Positions 11,362 to 21,531 of a DNA stretch of 64,000 nt are shown here, piece by piece (the stretch's first letter is position 1; each line of letters opens with the position of its first letter). Source of the stretch: Humulus lupulus (taxonomy: Eukaryota > Streptophyta > Magnoliopsida > Rosales > Cannabaceae); NCBI RefSeq assembly GCF_963169125.1, contig NC_084793.1, positions 44,077,578 to 44,141,577 on the forward strand, written 5' to 3'. Position numbers and translations under genes: made by a program. The notes beneath the pieces were generated by a model. It had not been told where the DNA came from, made no database searches, and was given only the letters and a program-made list of their open reading frames with translations.

Positions 11362-12107
11362 TGCAATGTCTTCCCACTTCCATTCTGGAATGTCTAAGGG
11401 TTGTAATAATCCTACATGTCTCTGATGTTCAGCTTTGATCTGCTAACACGTCAGACACTTAGCTACATACTCAGTTACACACCCTTCATCCCCAGCCACC
11501 AATACAAAGTTCTTAAGTCCTAATACATCTTTGTGGTGCTGGGATGTAAGGAATACAGGGTGGTATGAGATTCATCCAGAATCTCTCGTCTAATAACAGC
11601 ATCCATCGGAACGCAAATCCGGCCCTTATATCTTAGCAGGCCCATGTCAGATATAGAATAGTCCCTAGCAACTCCAGTTAGAACATCCTCTCTAACCTTC
11701 ATCAATTGTGGCTCTTGTAACTGACTCTCCTTTATCCTTTCTAGGAGAGTAGACTGCAAGGTAATGTTGGCTAACTGGCCCACTACTAACTTGATCCCTG
11801 CTCTGGTCATATCTTCTGCTAACTCCTTGGATATCTATCTCACACTATACAACTGCCCTGGACCTCTCCGACTTAAGGCATCAACCACTACATTGGCTTT
11901 CCCTCGATGATAAAGAATATCACAATCATAGTCTTTCACCAGTTCCAACTAACACCTCCGTCTCATATTCAAATCCTTATGTGTAAAGAAGTACTTGAGG
12001 CTCTTGTGGTCTGTATATATCTCACACTTCTCTCCATAAAGGTAATGTCTACATACCTTCAATGCAAAGACCACTGCTGCCAACTCCAAATCATGGGTTG
12101 GGTATCT
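11362..12107 (-). pseudogene. RNase H and integrase zinc-finger part of element C (broken)
   Basis: Minus-strand translation continues the RT frame after a stop at 12108 into RNase H (the [12 protein letters not shown] region at about 11990-12050 and DALSRRGPGQL near 11870), then RAGIKLVVGQLANITLQ and YKGRICVPMDAVIRR (11520-11810). Further stops lie near 11950, 11835 and 11520. The frame changes again before the integrase core at 11361. Confidence 0.75.
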
Positions 12108-13697
12108 CTACTCATAATCCTTTAACTGTCGTGATGCATAGGCAATCACCTTCTCTGCATGCATAAGGACACAGCCTAACCCCTGTCTCGAGGCATCGCA
12201 GTAAACCATAAACTTCTCATGACCAGTCGGAAGACTTAAGACTGGGGCGGTAATCAGACGCCGCTTTAACTCCTGGAAGTTGTTCTCACATCTATCTGAC
12301 CATGTAAACTTCTGATTCTTACGTGTTAATTCCATCAATGGGGACGATATTCTTGAGAATCCTTCCACAAATTTCCTGTAATAACCTGCCAACCCAAGGA
12401 AGATTCTAATCTCAGAGGCATTCCTTGGCCTTGGCCAGTTCTTAACAACTTCAATCTTAGTTGGGTCCACCTTGATTCCATCTCTACTAATGATATGACC
12501 TAAGAATGTCACCTGTGGTAACCAGAACTCACACTTCTTAAACTTCGCAAATAGCTTATGCTCTCTCAGTCTCTGCAAGACCAACCTGAGGTGTTTCACA
12601 TGCTCCTCCTCTGACTGAGAATAAATCAAGATATCATCGATGAAGATGATCACAAACTGGTCCAAATAGTCTTTGAACACTCTGTTCATTAGGTCCATAA
12701 AAGTTGTCGGGGCGTTAGTCAAGCCAAATGACATAACGAGAAACTCATAGTGCCCATATCTGGTACGGAAAGCTGTCTTGGGTATGTCTTCGTCCTTAAT
12801 TCTCAACTGGTGATAACCAGATCGAAGATCTATCTTTGAAAATACTGTTTTGCCTTGCAGTTGATCAAATAGTTCATCTATCCTTGGTAGAGGATACATG
12901 TTCTTAATGGTCAACTTATTCAGTTCTCTATAGTCTATACACATCCTTAGAGAACCGTCCTTCTTTACAAATAACACTGGCGCACCCCATGGTGAGAAAC
13001 TGGGTCTAATAAAACCCAGATCCAACAACTCCTGTAACTGTACCTTGAGTTCCCTCAACTCCACTGGGGCCATTCTGTAAGGTGCCCAAGACTCTGGCTC
13101 TGTCCCTGGTGCCAGCTCAATAACAAAGTCAATATCCCTGCGCGGCGGCAATCCTGGTAAATCTTCTAGAAACACATCCAGGAATTCATAGACCAACCTA
13201 GTCTCTGATGGCCCCACTGGCATGACCTGAGTGGTATCCACCACACTGGCTAGGAATCCTATGCAGCCTCCCTGCAGTAGATCTCTAGCCCTTAATGCTG
13301 AAATCATAGGTATTCGGGGTCCATGCACAGTGCCAACGAATACAAAAGGTTCCTCACTCACAGGTTCAAAGGTTACCATCTTCTTCTTACAATCAATGGT
13401 TGCTCCATATCTAGTTAACCATTCCATTCCCAAAATCATGTCAAAGTCGGACATAGCTAATTCTATCAAATCAACCGATAGCTCCCTTCCATCTACCATC
13501 ACTGGTAAAGACCTAACCCATCTCTTGGAAACCGCCAATTTCCCAGTGGGTAGTAACGTCCCAAATCCCACAGCATAAAACTCACAGGGCCTACACAAAC
13601 TATCAATAATCCTACTAGATACATAAGATTGTGTAGCACCAGAATCAATCAGCACAGAATAAGATATGTGAGCACTAGAAAGCTGACATGTGACCAC
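12108..13697 (-). pseudogene. Aspartic protease and reverse transcriptase of element C
   Basis: The longest open stretch of C, about 529 codons. The protease has the active-site motif [13 protein letters not shown] near its N-terminus and [11 protein letters not shown] further on. The RT has [50 protein letters not shown] and the catalytic FIDDILIYS, then the connection segment [15 protein letters not shown] and the start of RNase H ([16 protein letters not shown]). It ends at a stop just after ASRQLKDYE, where the family continues. The catalytic motifs look intact, but the flanking gag and RNase H are broken. Confidence 0.88.
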
Positions 13698-13792
13698 TGA
13701 GGGCCTAGCCTCAGCCTCAGCTTATGTCAATGCAAATACTCGAGCTAGAGTCGAGCTGTCTAGCTTCTTAGGTTCTTCTTTCTTCAGTCTTG

Positions 13793-14868
13793 GGCAGTCT
13801 TTCTTGAGATACCCCACAAGTCCACATACAAAACAGGCTTTCGCCCGATACTCACCCAGATGACGTCTCCTGCATCTGGCACACTCCGGATTGATGTCTT
13901 CAAATTCTCATTGCCGTCCTGGCGGCCAATCTATGCACCCTGTGCCCTCCTATCAGGTCTAGGAGCTGAACTAGTATCCGGAGTCTTCCTTTTCTGGTCG
14001 CTGGGGCCTCTGCCCCTACTTGATCCTAAGAAGGGAGGTCCCGTCCTCCTCATATCCCTCCTGGCTACGTTATCGCGCCAGATCTTATTCTCAGCTCCCT
14101 CTACAGTAAGGGCTCTCTCCACTACCTGAGCATATGTCGTCACTCCAAATACAGTGGTTATTCTGACATCCCGAGCTATCATAGGCTGTAGCCCTAAAGG
14201 AATCTTTCCTTCCTCGTCCCATCAGTGGACACCAAGTCTGGAGCAAACTTGGCTAATCTGTCAAATTTCAGGGCATATTCGGTCACTAACATACCCCCTT
14301 GCAACAGTTTACTGAATTCCTCGACCTTTGCAACTTTAACGGCCTCATTGTAATACTTTTCATTGAAAAGGGTTTTAAACTCTTCCCAACCCATTGTAGT
14401 TACATTTCTAGTTTGGGACACCACCTCCCACCAGATTCGGGCATCCTTCTGAAACATGTACGTGGCACAAGCCACCCTTTCATTTCCCACAACTCTCATG
14501 AAGTCCAAGATGGACGTAATCATGGCCATCCACTGCTCTGCCTTAAGTGGATCTACGCCACCCTCGAAAACCGGAGGGTGCTGATTTTTGAACTGCTCAT
14601 ATACCAGCTCCCAGCGGTTCTCCAACTCTGTCTGCTGTTGTACGGCTGGTACTGGAACAGCAGATGGGGCCCCTGATGCAGCGTTCCCAGCCGGAACCTG
14701 CTGTTGCCTCAATTGTCGAATCTCTTCACTATGTCTCTGCAGTTGAGCTTGCAAGTCTACAAGCACCTGTTGCCAGTTCTCAGGGGTTGGCGAAGGGTTC
14801 TAACCCTGATCATTACTTTCGGCCTGATTCCCAGCGCTGGCTGGCTCATTGGATAGCCCTGGAAGCAT
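13793..14868 (-). pseudogene. Gag of element C with altered zinc knuckle
   Basis: An ATG at 14868-14866 opens MLPGLSNEPAS and is followed by an in-frame TAG before the capsid part. The capsid region (14194-14766) contains PPVFEGGVDPLKAEQW, KDARIWWEVV and FNEKYYNEAVKVAK, typical of chromovirus gag. The frame shifts near 14190. The nucleocapsid part at about 13793-13900 (minus) reads CFVCGLVGYLKKDC, where the usual His of CCHC is Tyr. The +1 breaks and the stop make this a dead copy. Confidence 0.78.
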
Positions 14869-14930
14869 ACTTCCAAGTCTATCTGCAATCAATGACTCAG
14901 CTTATTAGACTGTAATAACAGTATCTCACA

Positions 14931-15470
14931 TCAACCCACGGTTCAAGACCGATCGTATAAGCATCCACATGCATTGACAATGCTAATAAGCATCCCAATA
15001 ATTCATATACAATAATCATGCTAATAAGCAGAGAAATTCACAATATCACTCAAACAAGATGCTATTAAGCATGTTCTGGGCATGCATAACCACTTAACAA
15101 TGCTAATAAACATTTCCCTTTAGCATGTAATGGCGCTGAAAAGCATCCTCTATCCAGGGTACACATACAGTAGCGCTAATAAGCGTTTCTAGCATTCATC
15201 AAGTTCAATGACTCTAATAAGCAATCCTATAGCATTTATAAATATTTATCATGCTAATAAACATGTTCTTAATCTACATACAGTAGTCAAGGGCCAGGCC
15301 CTATCAGAATAACTCATGCTTCTTATTTAGACTAGCAGATAAAGCACACATAATTCATTTAAGCAAGTATACAGAAGACTATATTAAAAGTTACCCAACC
15401 CTAAGTCGATCGTAACTTTAGCAGTGAATGTACATGCCCAGTCCAACATCAGGAACCCTTAAACCTTGGC
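14931..15470 (-). repeat. Leader of element C with degenerate repeats
   Basis: Between the primer site and gag, a motif of the form atgctaataagcat recurs about nine times with changes from about 14970 to 15270. No coding sequence is seen in the leader. Confidence 0.5.
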
Positions 15471-15471
15471 G

Positions 15472-15483
15472 GCTCTAATACCA
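15472..15483 (-). promoter_or_regulatory. Primer-binding site of element C (initiator Met tRNA)
   Basis: The minus strand reads tggtattagagc, 3 nt inside the 5' LTR. It differs at one base from tggtatcagagc, the usual plant initiator-Met tRNA primer site seen intact in element I. Confidence 0.8.
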
Positions 15484-15486
15484 AGT

Positions 15487-17903
15487 TGTAACGCCTTGCT
15501 AATTAGGGTCCGTCACCAAGTGTGTTTAAAACCAGTGCTGGACTTGCTAAGCAAGTCATTTGGACTAAACATGTAATTAAGCCACTAAAGGTTTAGATAT
15601 TAAAACTTTTGGTCAACTCATAAGCATTTCCAATAAGTTAAAAGCATGTTCTTTACACGGGATCCCAAAAGCATCAGTTTAAAATTTGGTTACAACACTC
15701 AAGTTACATAATAAGCCGACCTAGGCGGCAAAAGCTGGGTTTGAACCTAGTTCCCTTGAGCAACTCGGCCGTGGTAATCGAGCGGACTGCATATGTACAT
15801 GTCACTTCTTTTGCCCTCCGACTCATGGCTGGTTGAGCTTCTCTTTACCTTTACCTGCACCACAAAGTACCTATGAGCCAAATGACTCAGCAAGAAAACA
15901 TATTGAACAGTTCACAATGTAGTACAACTATCAAACTGAAATAACTAAAACTGGTGCATTCACTGTACAAGTTGGCAACCATGGGGTTACACAAGCGCTT
16001 GTCGCACTTCCTTTCAATGTGTTGGCATCCAAGCCAGTCAAGTGCATGTTGCACTCCCAGGGTGGCCCAGCCATGGTGGCCTGCACACCACATGCACAAT
16101 GCCAATCTCAGCTTATAAACTGACTCTTTAAGTCCTTGACTTATAAGTCAAGCCTCACATGCCTCCGACTTGTAAGTCGAAGCTTAAGGGCCCTCGACTA
16201 ATAAGTCGATCCCCATTTAACATCCTAATAACCCTCTAGTTTATAAACCGAGCTTCCCAGTCACAACAGACAACCACATATCTCATATAGCATCCATATC
16301 AACATTTACAATGCATTATAATACACTCAAACAACAGTCATAGGTGTAATCATAATTAAGCGCACCCCAGTGTACCTGATCACATATTCTCAAACATAAT
16401 GATAATCATGTTCATTAACAAGGCCAAAGCCTTAATCATATCTATATTCAGCATTGACTAAGCTTTAGTCACACATTCACATAATGGGTGCAGTTTTCTT
16501 ACCTTCGGTCCGTATGCAAGTTACTAGCGACGCCCTTTGAGTACGATCCCTGATTCAAGCCCTTAGCATAAACCTAGTCATAACCATAATGAGGAGTTTC
16601 ATCAACAATAGGGAAATAAAAGCTTCCAGACCAAAGCCTAGCCTCTGGAACATCGAATTCCACTTAACAAGGGAATAGAATGGACCCCGAGCCCAAATGG
16701 TTAAGTTCCCTACCTAAAAATCGCATTAAGGCCAAATTTCCCCTTAAGGGTCGCGGCCCCATAGACCCATGCTGCGGCTCACCTCCAATTCCAGAGGCTC
16801 GGCCTCCCTGATCACTAGACATGCGTCGCGGCTTTACCCCAATGGTGCCACGGCGCTCCCTTGCTACCGAGCCCTCCTGGCTTCTATTTTTCTTAGAGGG
16901 TCGCGACTCACCAAGAACAGAGCTGCGGCCCAGCCCCTCGAAGCCAGAATTTATGGGTTCTTCACTTGGCTGAACCCAACTAAAAACCATCCAATTCCAT
17001 CCCAATCTTCCAACACAATTCCCACACTTAACATACTTAAATCCAACAACCAAACCTAACTAAAACACTGAATTAAAAACCCATCAACAACCCAAAATTC
17101 TTTCCCCAACTATCAAACATGCAAAACTTAAACTTCAGTCAATAACCATAGAAATTCATAATTAAACCTTCAATTAAAGATCTTACCTTCGCTGTATTGA
17201 CCCTCTTGAGCTAAACCATTAGTTCCCCAAGTTTGGTTCCTTAATTCCCAAGTCTTGATCTTCAATTTTCCCCAAACTCCTTCCAAAACCTCAAGAGATA
17301 GAGAGGAATGAGTGAGCTGATGAGAGTTGAGTTTCCTAACACTTCTGAAAGGTTCCTAGCCCTCCAAGTCCTATACTTGGACAAAATTGACTATTTTGCC
17401 CCTTACCCTTAGCATATTCATCAAGTGTTCACAAGGGCAATTTTGTCCTTGGTCTCAAATCCCGCTATCCACAACTTATATCCTATAATTCCCGTTACTT
17501 CCAATATTCTCACATGATTACCAATAATTTCCCATTACACACTAATTCCTGGTAATGTATTAAAAATACCCCCAAGCTCACCCCAAGCCAGGTATAAAAT
17601 CCCTGTTGTGACTTTTCCGCTAACTTGCTCATCGGGATCGCCTCTCGTCAAGTAACCCAAATATATCCACATAATAATGTGCTCTTAATCACACAGACAC
17701 ATATTTGCATTTATTCCCTGCACGGGTTAAATTACTAAAATACCCTTCTTATAAGAAAGGGGCCCACATTCACATATTTAACATTTCTAATATGCAAGCT
17801 TAATTATACTATAATATAATTCACATAATAACTCAATTATTGCCTCCCCCCCCCCCCCCCTAATTCAGGCACTAAGCCACATTAGGAAATTTGGGATGTT
17901 ACA
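15487..17903 (-). repeat. 5' LTR of element C
   Basis: Direct repeat of 7869-10283 with substitutions throughout. It contains a run of 15 C at 17846-17860 where the other LTR has a shorter, mixed sequence (gatccccc). On the + strand it runs from tgtaacgcct to gggatgttaca. Confidence 0.88.
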
Positions 17904-18260
17904 AGTGGTGACTCCTCTCAAGAGAATTGGGAGAATTCTCAAGAATGTCCATGAATGGGTGCACATGGCCATTAACGGTGCAAAGCGAGACATAAAGGTC
18001 TCAAGTGAACATGGCAAAGGTGTGCGTGTAATCACCGATTTATTATCATGGAAAGATGGTTCAATGCCTAGTGCAACCAAATTTTCAACAAATTTTGTGA
18101 TAATTACACTATAGTAAAGTTCAAGTACTTTATGCACCAATGCAATTGCTTTTATAAAAGAGAGTTATTATTTAATCAAGTGGAGGATATATTATATTTT
18201 AATATAATGTTGATTGATTAAATAAGTGTTACAATAGATAACTAATTAATCTAGTGGGGG
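17904..18260 (+). other. 3' untranslated region of Copia element B, second part
   Basis: Sequence after element C continues the Copia untranslated region. Two polypurine-like strings, aagtggagga (18179-18188) and ctagtgggggaat (about 18253-18265), head two similar AT-rich stretches, so the polypurine tract region looks duplicated. No gene is seen; the open frames at 17865-18140 are not credible. Confidence 0.5.
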
Positions 18261-18261
18261 A

Positions 18262-19300
18262 ATATTATATTATTTTATAATATAATGTTTTAGATTAAAT
18301 AAATATAACAAAGAGTGTCACGTGTTGTAACATACAAATGAAAGTTACAATTTCAATAACAAATTTGTAACTCCCAAATATTACACATTATTGTGTAGAT
18401 TTGTTGTTACACGATATTGATTTGAATTTCTCAAAGCCATAAGTGAAATGGCTGATGGAGACTTGGTTTTAACCCCAATAATGTGTTTGGGGGTTACAAA
18501 ATCAATTGAGAATAGTTTGGAACCGTTTGGAAAATTACACAAAATTTGTGCTGAAAAGAGGTTGTGGCCACGACCAATGGTGTTCCTAGCCGCAGCCTGT
18601 GGAACAGAAGCTCACGGCCACGACTAGTAATGACTCTGGCTGCGGCCAGTGAGGCTGACAGCCAAAGCCAATTTTCCAATTCAACTTTGAACGTTCCAAT
18701 AGCTCATGTAACTCTCAAAACTTCTTTTTAATTCCATAAACATCCAATTAACATTGGTAACAGCCATGGGATTTGATGGAATTTAAAATTCAAAGGGTGT
18801 CTCTAAACTCTATAAATAGGAGCATATTACTCACTTGTAAGACGCAATTTTTCTATCCACTAGAGCACTTGGCTAGAAAACACCTAGAGGCTTGATAATT
18901 CCACAAAGTTATTTCCAAATTGTGAGAATTCCCTTAGTGCTTGAGTTAGGGCGAAATAAGCTTTTGGACAAAGGTTTCAAATCTTGTTCAAGTTGGTGAT
19001 CCCCAATACTCTTCACTTTGGTGGTGTGAGTGAGAGTGTTCTTTCATTGTTCTTGTTCTTTTTCTTTTATTCTATTGCTTTTCATCTTCTTCTATTATTC
19101 TCTATTTACTCTTTTACTTGTATCTTTTATTTTAGAGTTGTAATCTCATCTACATCTTTTCTTCTACTACTTCTAGTCTATTTGTATCATTTTGTATCAC
19201 TTTCTATATTTACATGTATCTTTTTTTATAGAGTTGTAATCTTATTTAATCAATTCTGTTTGATTTGTATATTTTGCTTAGAATTGTAAGGGGTTTTTAC
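18262..19300 (+). repeat. Candidate 3' LTR of Copia element B
   Basis: It follows the purine-rich string ctagtgggggaat and carries a well-formed TATA box (tataaatagg, 18811-18820) with a plausible transcript leader. The matching 5' LTR is outside the window, so both ends are approximate. A segment near 19130 (agagttgtaatct) recurs at about 19231. Confidence 0.5.
18811..18820 (+). promoter_or_regulatory. TATA box in candidate Copia LTR
   Basis: tataaatagg in the context aaactctataaatagg. It supports reading the surrounding kilobase as an LTR in + orientation. Confidence 0.5.
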
Positions 19301-20096
19301 GTATTTCCATTAAGGCGATTTACACCCTGCTCCATGTTCGTCGTACGACTATTAAGTATGCTCATGGAATAGTAGTACATACTCTTAGGGTGGATGAAGA
19401 ACTTGTATAGTTAGAGAATTTTCCTCATTTTATTTGGGATGTATTACACTGATTATTTTCAATAAATTATTCATTGCCAAGTAAAAAGCACCAGAACAAA
19501 TTCAAAATATTGTCTTTTGGGAAATTTTGAGCGTGAGTGATAGATTATACAGTGATAGGAGTTTTATTTTTTTTACAAAAGACAGAGATAAGAGTTTGTG
19601 GAGTGTGAATGAACCTAAGACATATATAAAAGAGTATTTTTGTCATATAATGCATAGTTTTCAAACAATGTAAAAGGGATATTTGGGTCAGCATAATTTG
19701 TCAAATTTTCTATTTGCTATCAAAGAACACTAACAAGTTCATTTGAATTGTTAGCACGTCTAATACAAATTTTGGAGCTAGTTAGGTTGTAATTTTTGGA
19801 AAATATATTTTCTAACTTTTAGGTTGGAATAGGTAAACAGACCGAACTATAATAAGGTACCATGTATTTTATTTTATTTTATATTTTATTAATTTTTTTT
19901 AAAATTAAGTTGAACAAATCCAAATTTAACAGAACCAAGGTTATTGTTATCCACTAATCTCAGTGTTACATAAAAGTGGAAGAAAAAAATGACTAAGCTT
20001 GGAAAATAATCTAACATCTTTAGAACCTTTAAATTAGATAAAATCATTGTAAGGTTAATTAGTATCTCAAAAATCTAGTTTGAAAAACAAAAGTCC
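19301..20096. other. AT-rich stretch without recognisable gene
   Basis: Between the Copia LTR and element D I see no gene, RNA or clear repeat. Part of it may still belong to the Copia LTR or to older debris. Confidence 0.4.
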
Positions 20097-20683
20097 TGTT
20101 GACTCACGATTTAGCCAACTGACACGGAGTCAAAATATAAATAATGTAGACGAATGTATAGAGAATAACGTAATGACAAAAGTAAAGAAAACACAGTAAT
20201 TTATAGTGGTTCGGCCCCAGGATCTGGTAATGACCTACGTCCACTTAGAATGATATTGATATGGAATCAAAAGTGTGATCAGAGAACTTGGGTTCAATGA
20301 GCTTCAACACTTCTGGCAAACAATACAAGTTTACTAGAAGAATCTCTCTGATCTCTATGATTCAGAAGCTAAAAGTCCCCTCCCTTGAGCTATATCTTGC
20401 TATTTATAGGCTCATAGAGGGTTACAAAATATTGTTACAGATATTATCCTCTGAATAAGGGGATATCCAGAAGATTGCATGAGATATCTTCGAGATTCCC
20501 AAAGATCTTCCCATAAATGTTGCCTTGCCGGCGGAACTACCGACCAGACTGGTCGTGGGTAAGACAGGCTTGCCCTGCTTCTGCTGTGTCTCCTGGTCGA
20601 TACTCTAGCAGACGCCTTCCAGGTATCAGCCACGTGTCAAGAGATTATCTGCCACGTCACAAATGCTAATTTATTGGATAAAA
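20097..20683 (-). repeat. 3' LTR of element D
   Basis: Near-identical to 31157-31716. It abuts the polypurine tract. By comparison with element A its first bases should be TGTTATCC but read TTTTATCC. It contains an 11-bp stretch near 20530-20541 absent from the other LTR. The minus-strand TATA box is at 20401-20410. Confidence 0.88.
20401..20410 (-). promoter_or_regulatory. TATA box in element D 3' LTR
   Basis: The minus strand reads cctataaata, preceded by atgag as in element A. The 5' LTR copy lies at 31461-31470 and would drive the element's own transcript. Confidence 0.65.
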
Positions 20684-20697
20684 TTTGCCCCCCAAAG
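20684..20697 (-). promoter_or_regulatory. Polypurine tract of element D
   Basis: The minus strand reads ctttggggggcaaa immediately before the 3' LTR, matching the tract positions in elements A and F. Confidence 0.75.
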
Positions 20698-20917
20698 TTT
20701 ATTTACTACGAACAGTAAATAAACTTTGAACGAACGACTCTTCGGTAACCCCTCCTGACGTGTCAGAACCCTTCGTGTGTTCTTGAAAGAAGCAACCCAC
20801 TTCTGTCCAATCATGACCTTTCGATTCCCCATAAACGATTTTGACGGCCATCACGTTCCCCCATACTTCGAAAAAGGAAAAATAATGATTACACCTTTTT
20901 AGTATCAGAGACAAACT

Positions 20918-20924
20918 TATATAA
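20918..20924 (+). promoter_or_regulatory. TATA box for the antisense gene of element D
   Basis: tatataa on the + strand lies about 180 nt upstream of a leader intron donor and about 610 nt upstream of the coding ATG. Element F has an equivalent box (46496-46503) in the same relative place. Confidence 0.55.
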
Positions 20925-21097
20925 GACCATCAGAGCCATCTCTTTTATTTTCACACACGCCATTATTCTGCCAAAAACCCTAAAAACCAGAGCTTTAAAC
21001 TTCTCCGGCGAACGTTCTCTTGCGCCTTTCACGACTCAGACGGTGGGGTCCTTATTCTCCGAAGACCTCTCTTCCACCTTCATGACCAGTATTCTTG

Positions 21098-21525
21098 GTA
21101 AGTTACTGAAACCCCATTCTTCTAATTTCTCGTGGTGCATGCTTTTTGTGGCGTACTGTTTAAGTTTCTTCGGCTTCTGGTTTTAGGTGCTTGTAGATAG
21201 AATGTTTTGTAGGCAGAGTAGGATTACGAGTTAGTTTGAAACCCAGGATCATGCTTTTTAGGACGTAAAACCGAAGTAACATTTCGATTTTTTAGCTAGT
21301 TGAAAAAATAATTTTTCCCACCCTAAGGGGAGTTAAAAAAAAGCTTTTCAGGAAAACTTTTCACTTTCACCCTTTAATCCATTTTTCGAACTGTTCGCAT
21401 AGAAATATTTAGTTTCTTGTTAGAATGTTGTTGTATAAAGGTTTAACTTTTATACTCGACCAGTGCTATTCTAAAAAAAACTTCTAAAGTTCTATCACCT
21501 CACCTCCCCATTCTTCTGTTTGCAG
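21098..21525 (+). other. Leader intron of the antisense gene (element D)
   Basis: Donor gtaagt at 21098 and acceptor tttgcag ending at 21525, with a pyrimidine-rich stretch before the acceptor. A short ATG (21082) just before the donor would give only a small upstream frame after splicing. Element F shows the same ATG-then-gtaagt arrangement at 46671-46687. Confidence 0.55.
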
Positions 21526-21531
21526 ATTTTA

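Larger units (their letters stand above)
7869..17903 (-). mobile_element. Element C: complete Tekay/Del-like chromovirus (Ty3/Gypsy)
   Basis: Two direct repeats of about 2.4 kb (7869-10283 and 15487-17903) flank a minus-strand gag-PR-RT-RH-IN-chromodomain region. On the minus strand the LTRs open TGTAACATCCC. The primer site is a near match to initiator-Met tRNA and the polypurine tract abuts the left LTR. The flanks are ggtgg (7864-7868) and agtgg (17904-17908), a 5-bp target duplication with one change. The LTRs differ at about 14 of the first ~215 positions by my count, so the insertion is not recent. It sits in the 3' UTR of Copia element B. Confidence 0.9.

Noticed and set aside
18984..19289. 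101-residue Phe/Leu-rich open frame
   Set aside because: Comes from a T-rich low-complexity LTR stretch.
21082..21097. ATG just before the leader intron as the true start of the antisense protein
   Set aside because: After splicing at gtaagt and the acceptor at 21525 this frame meets a stop within ten codons, so the ATG at 21532 is preferred.
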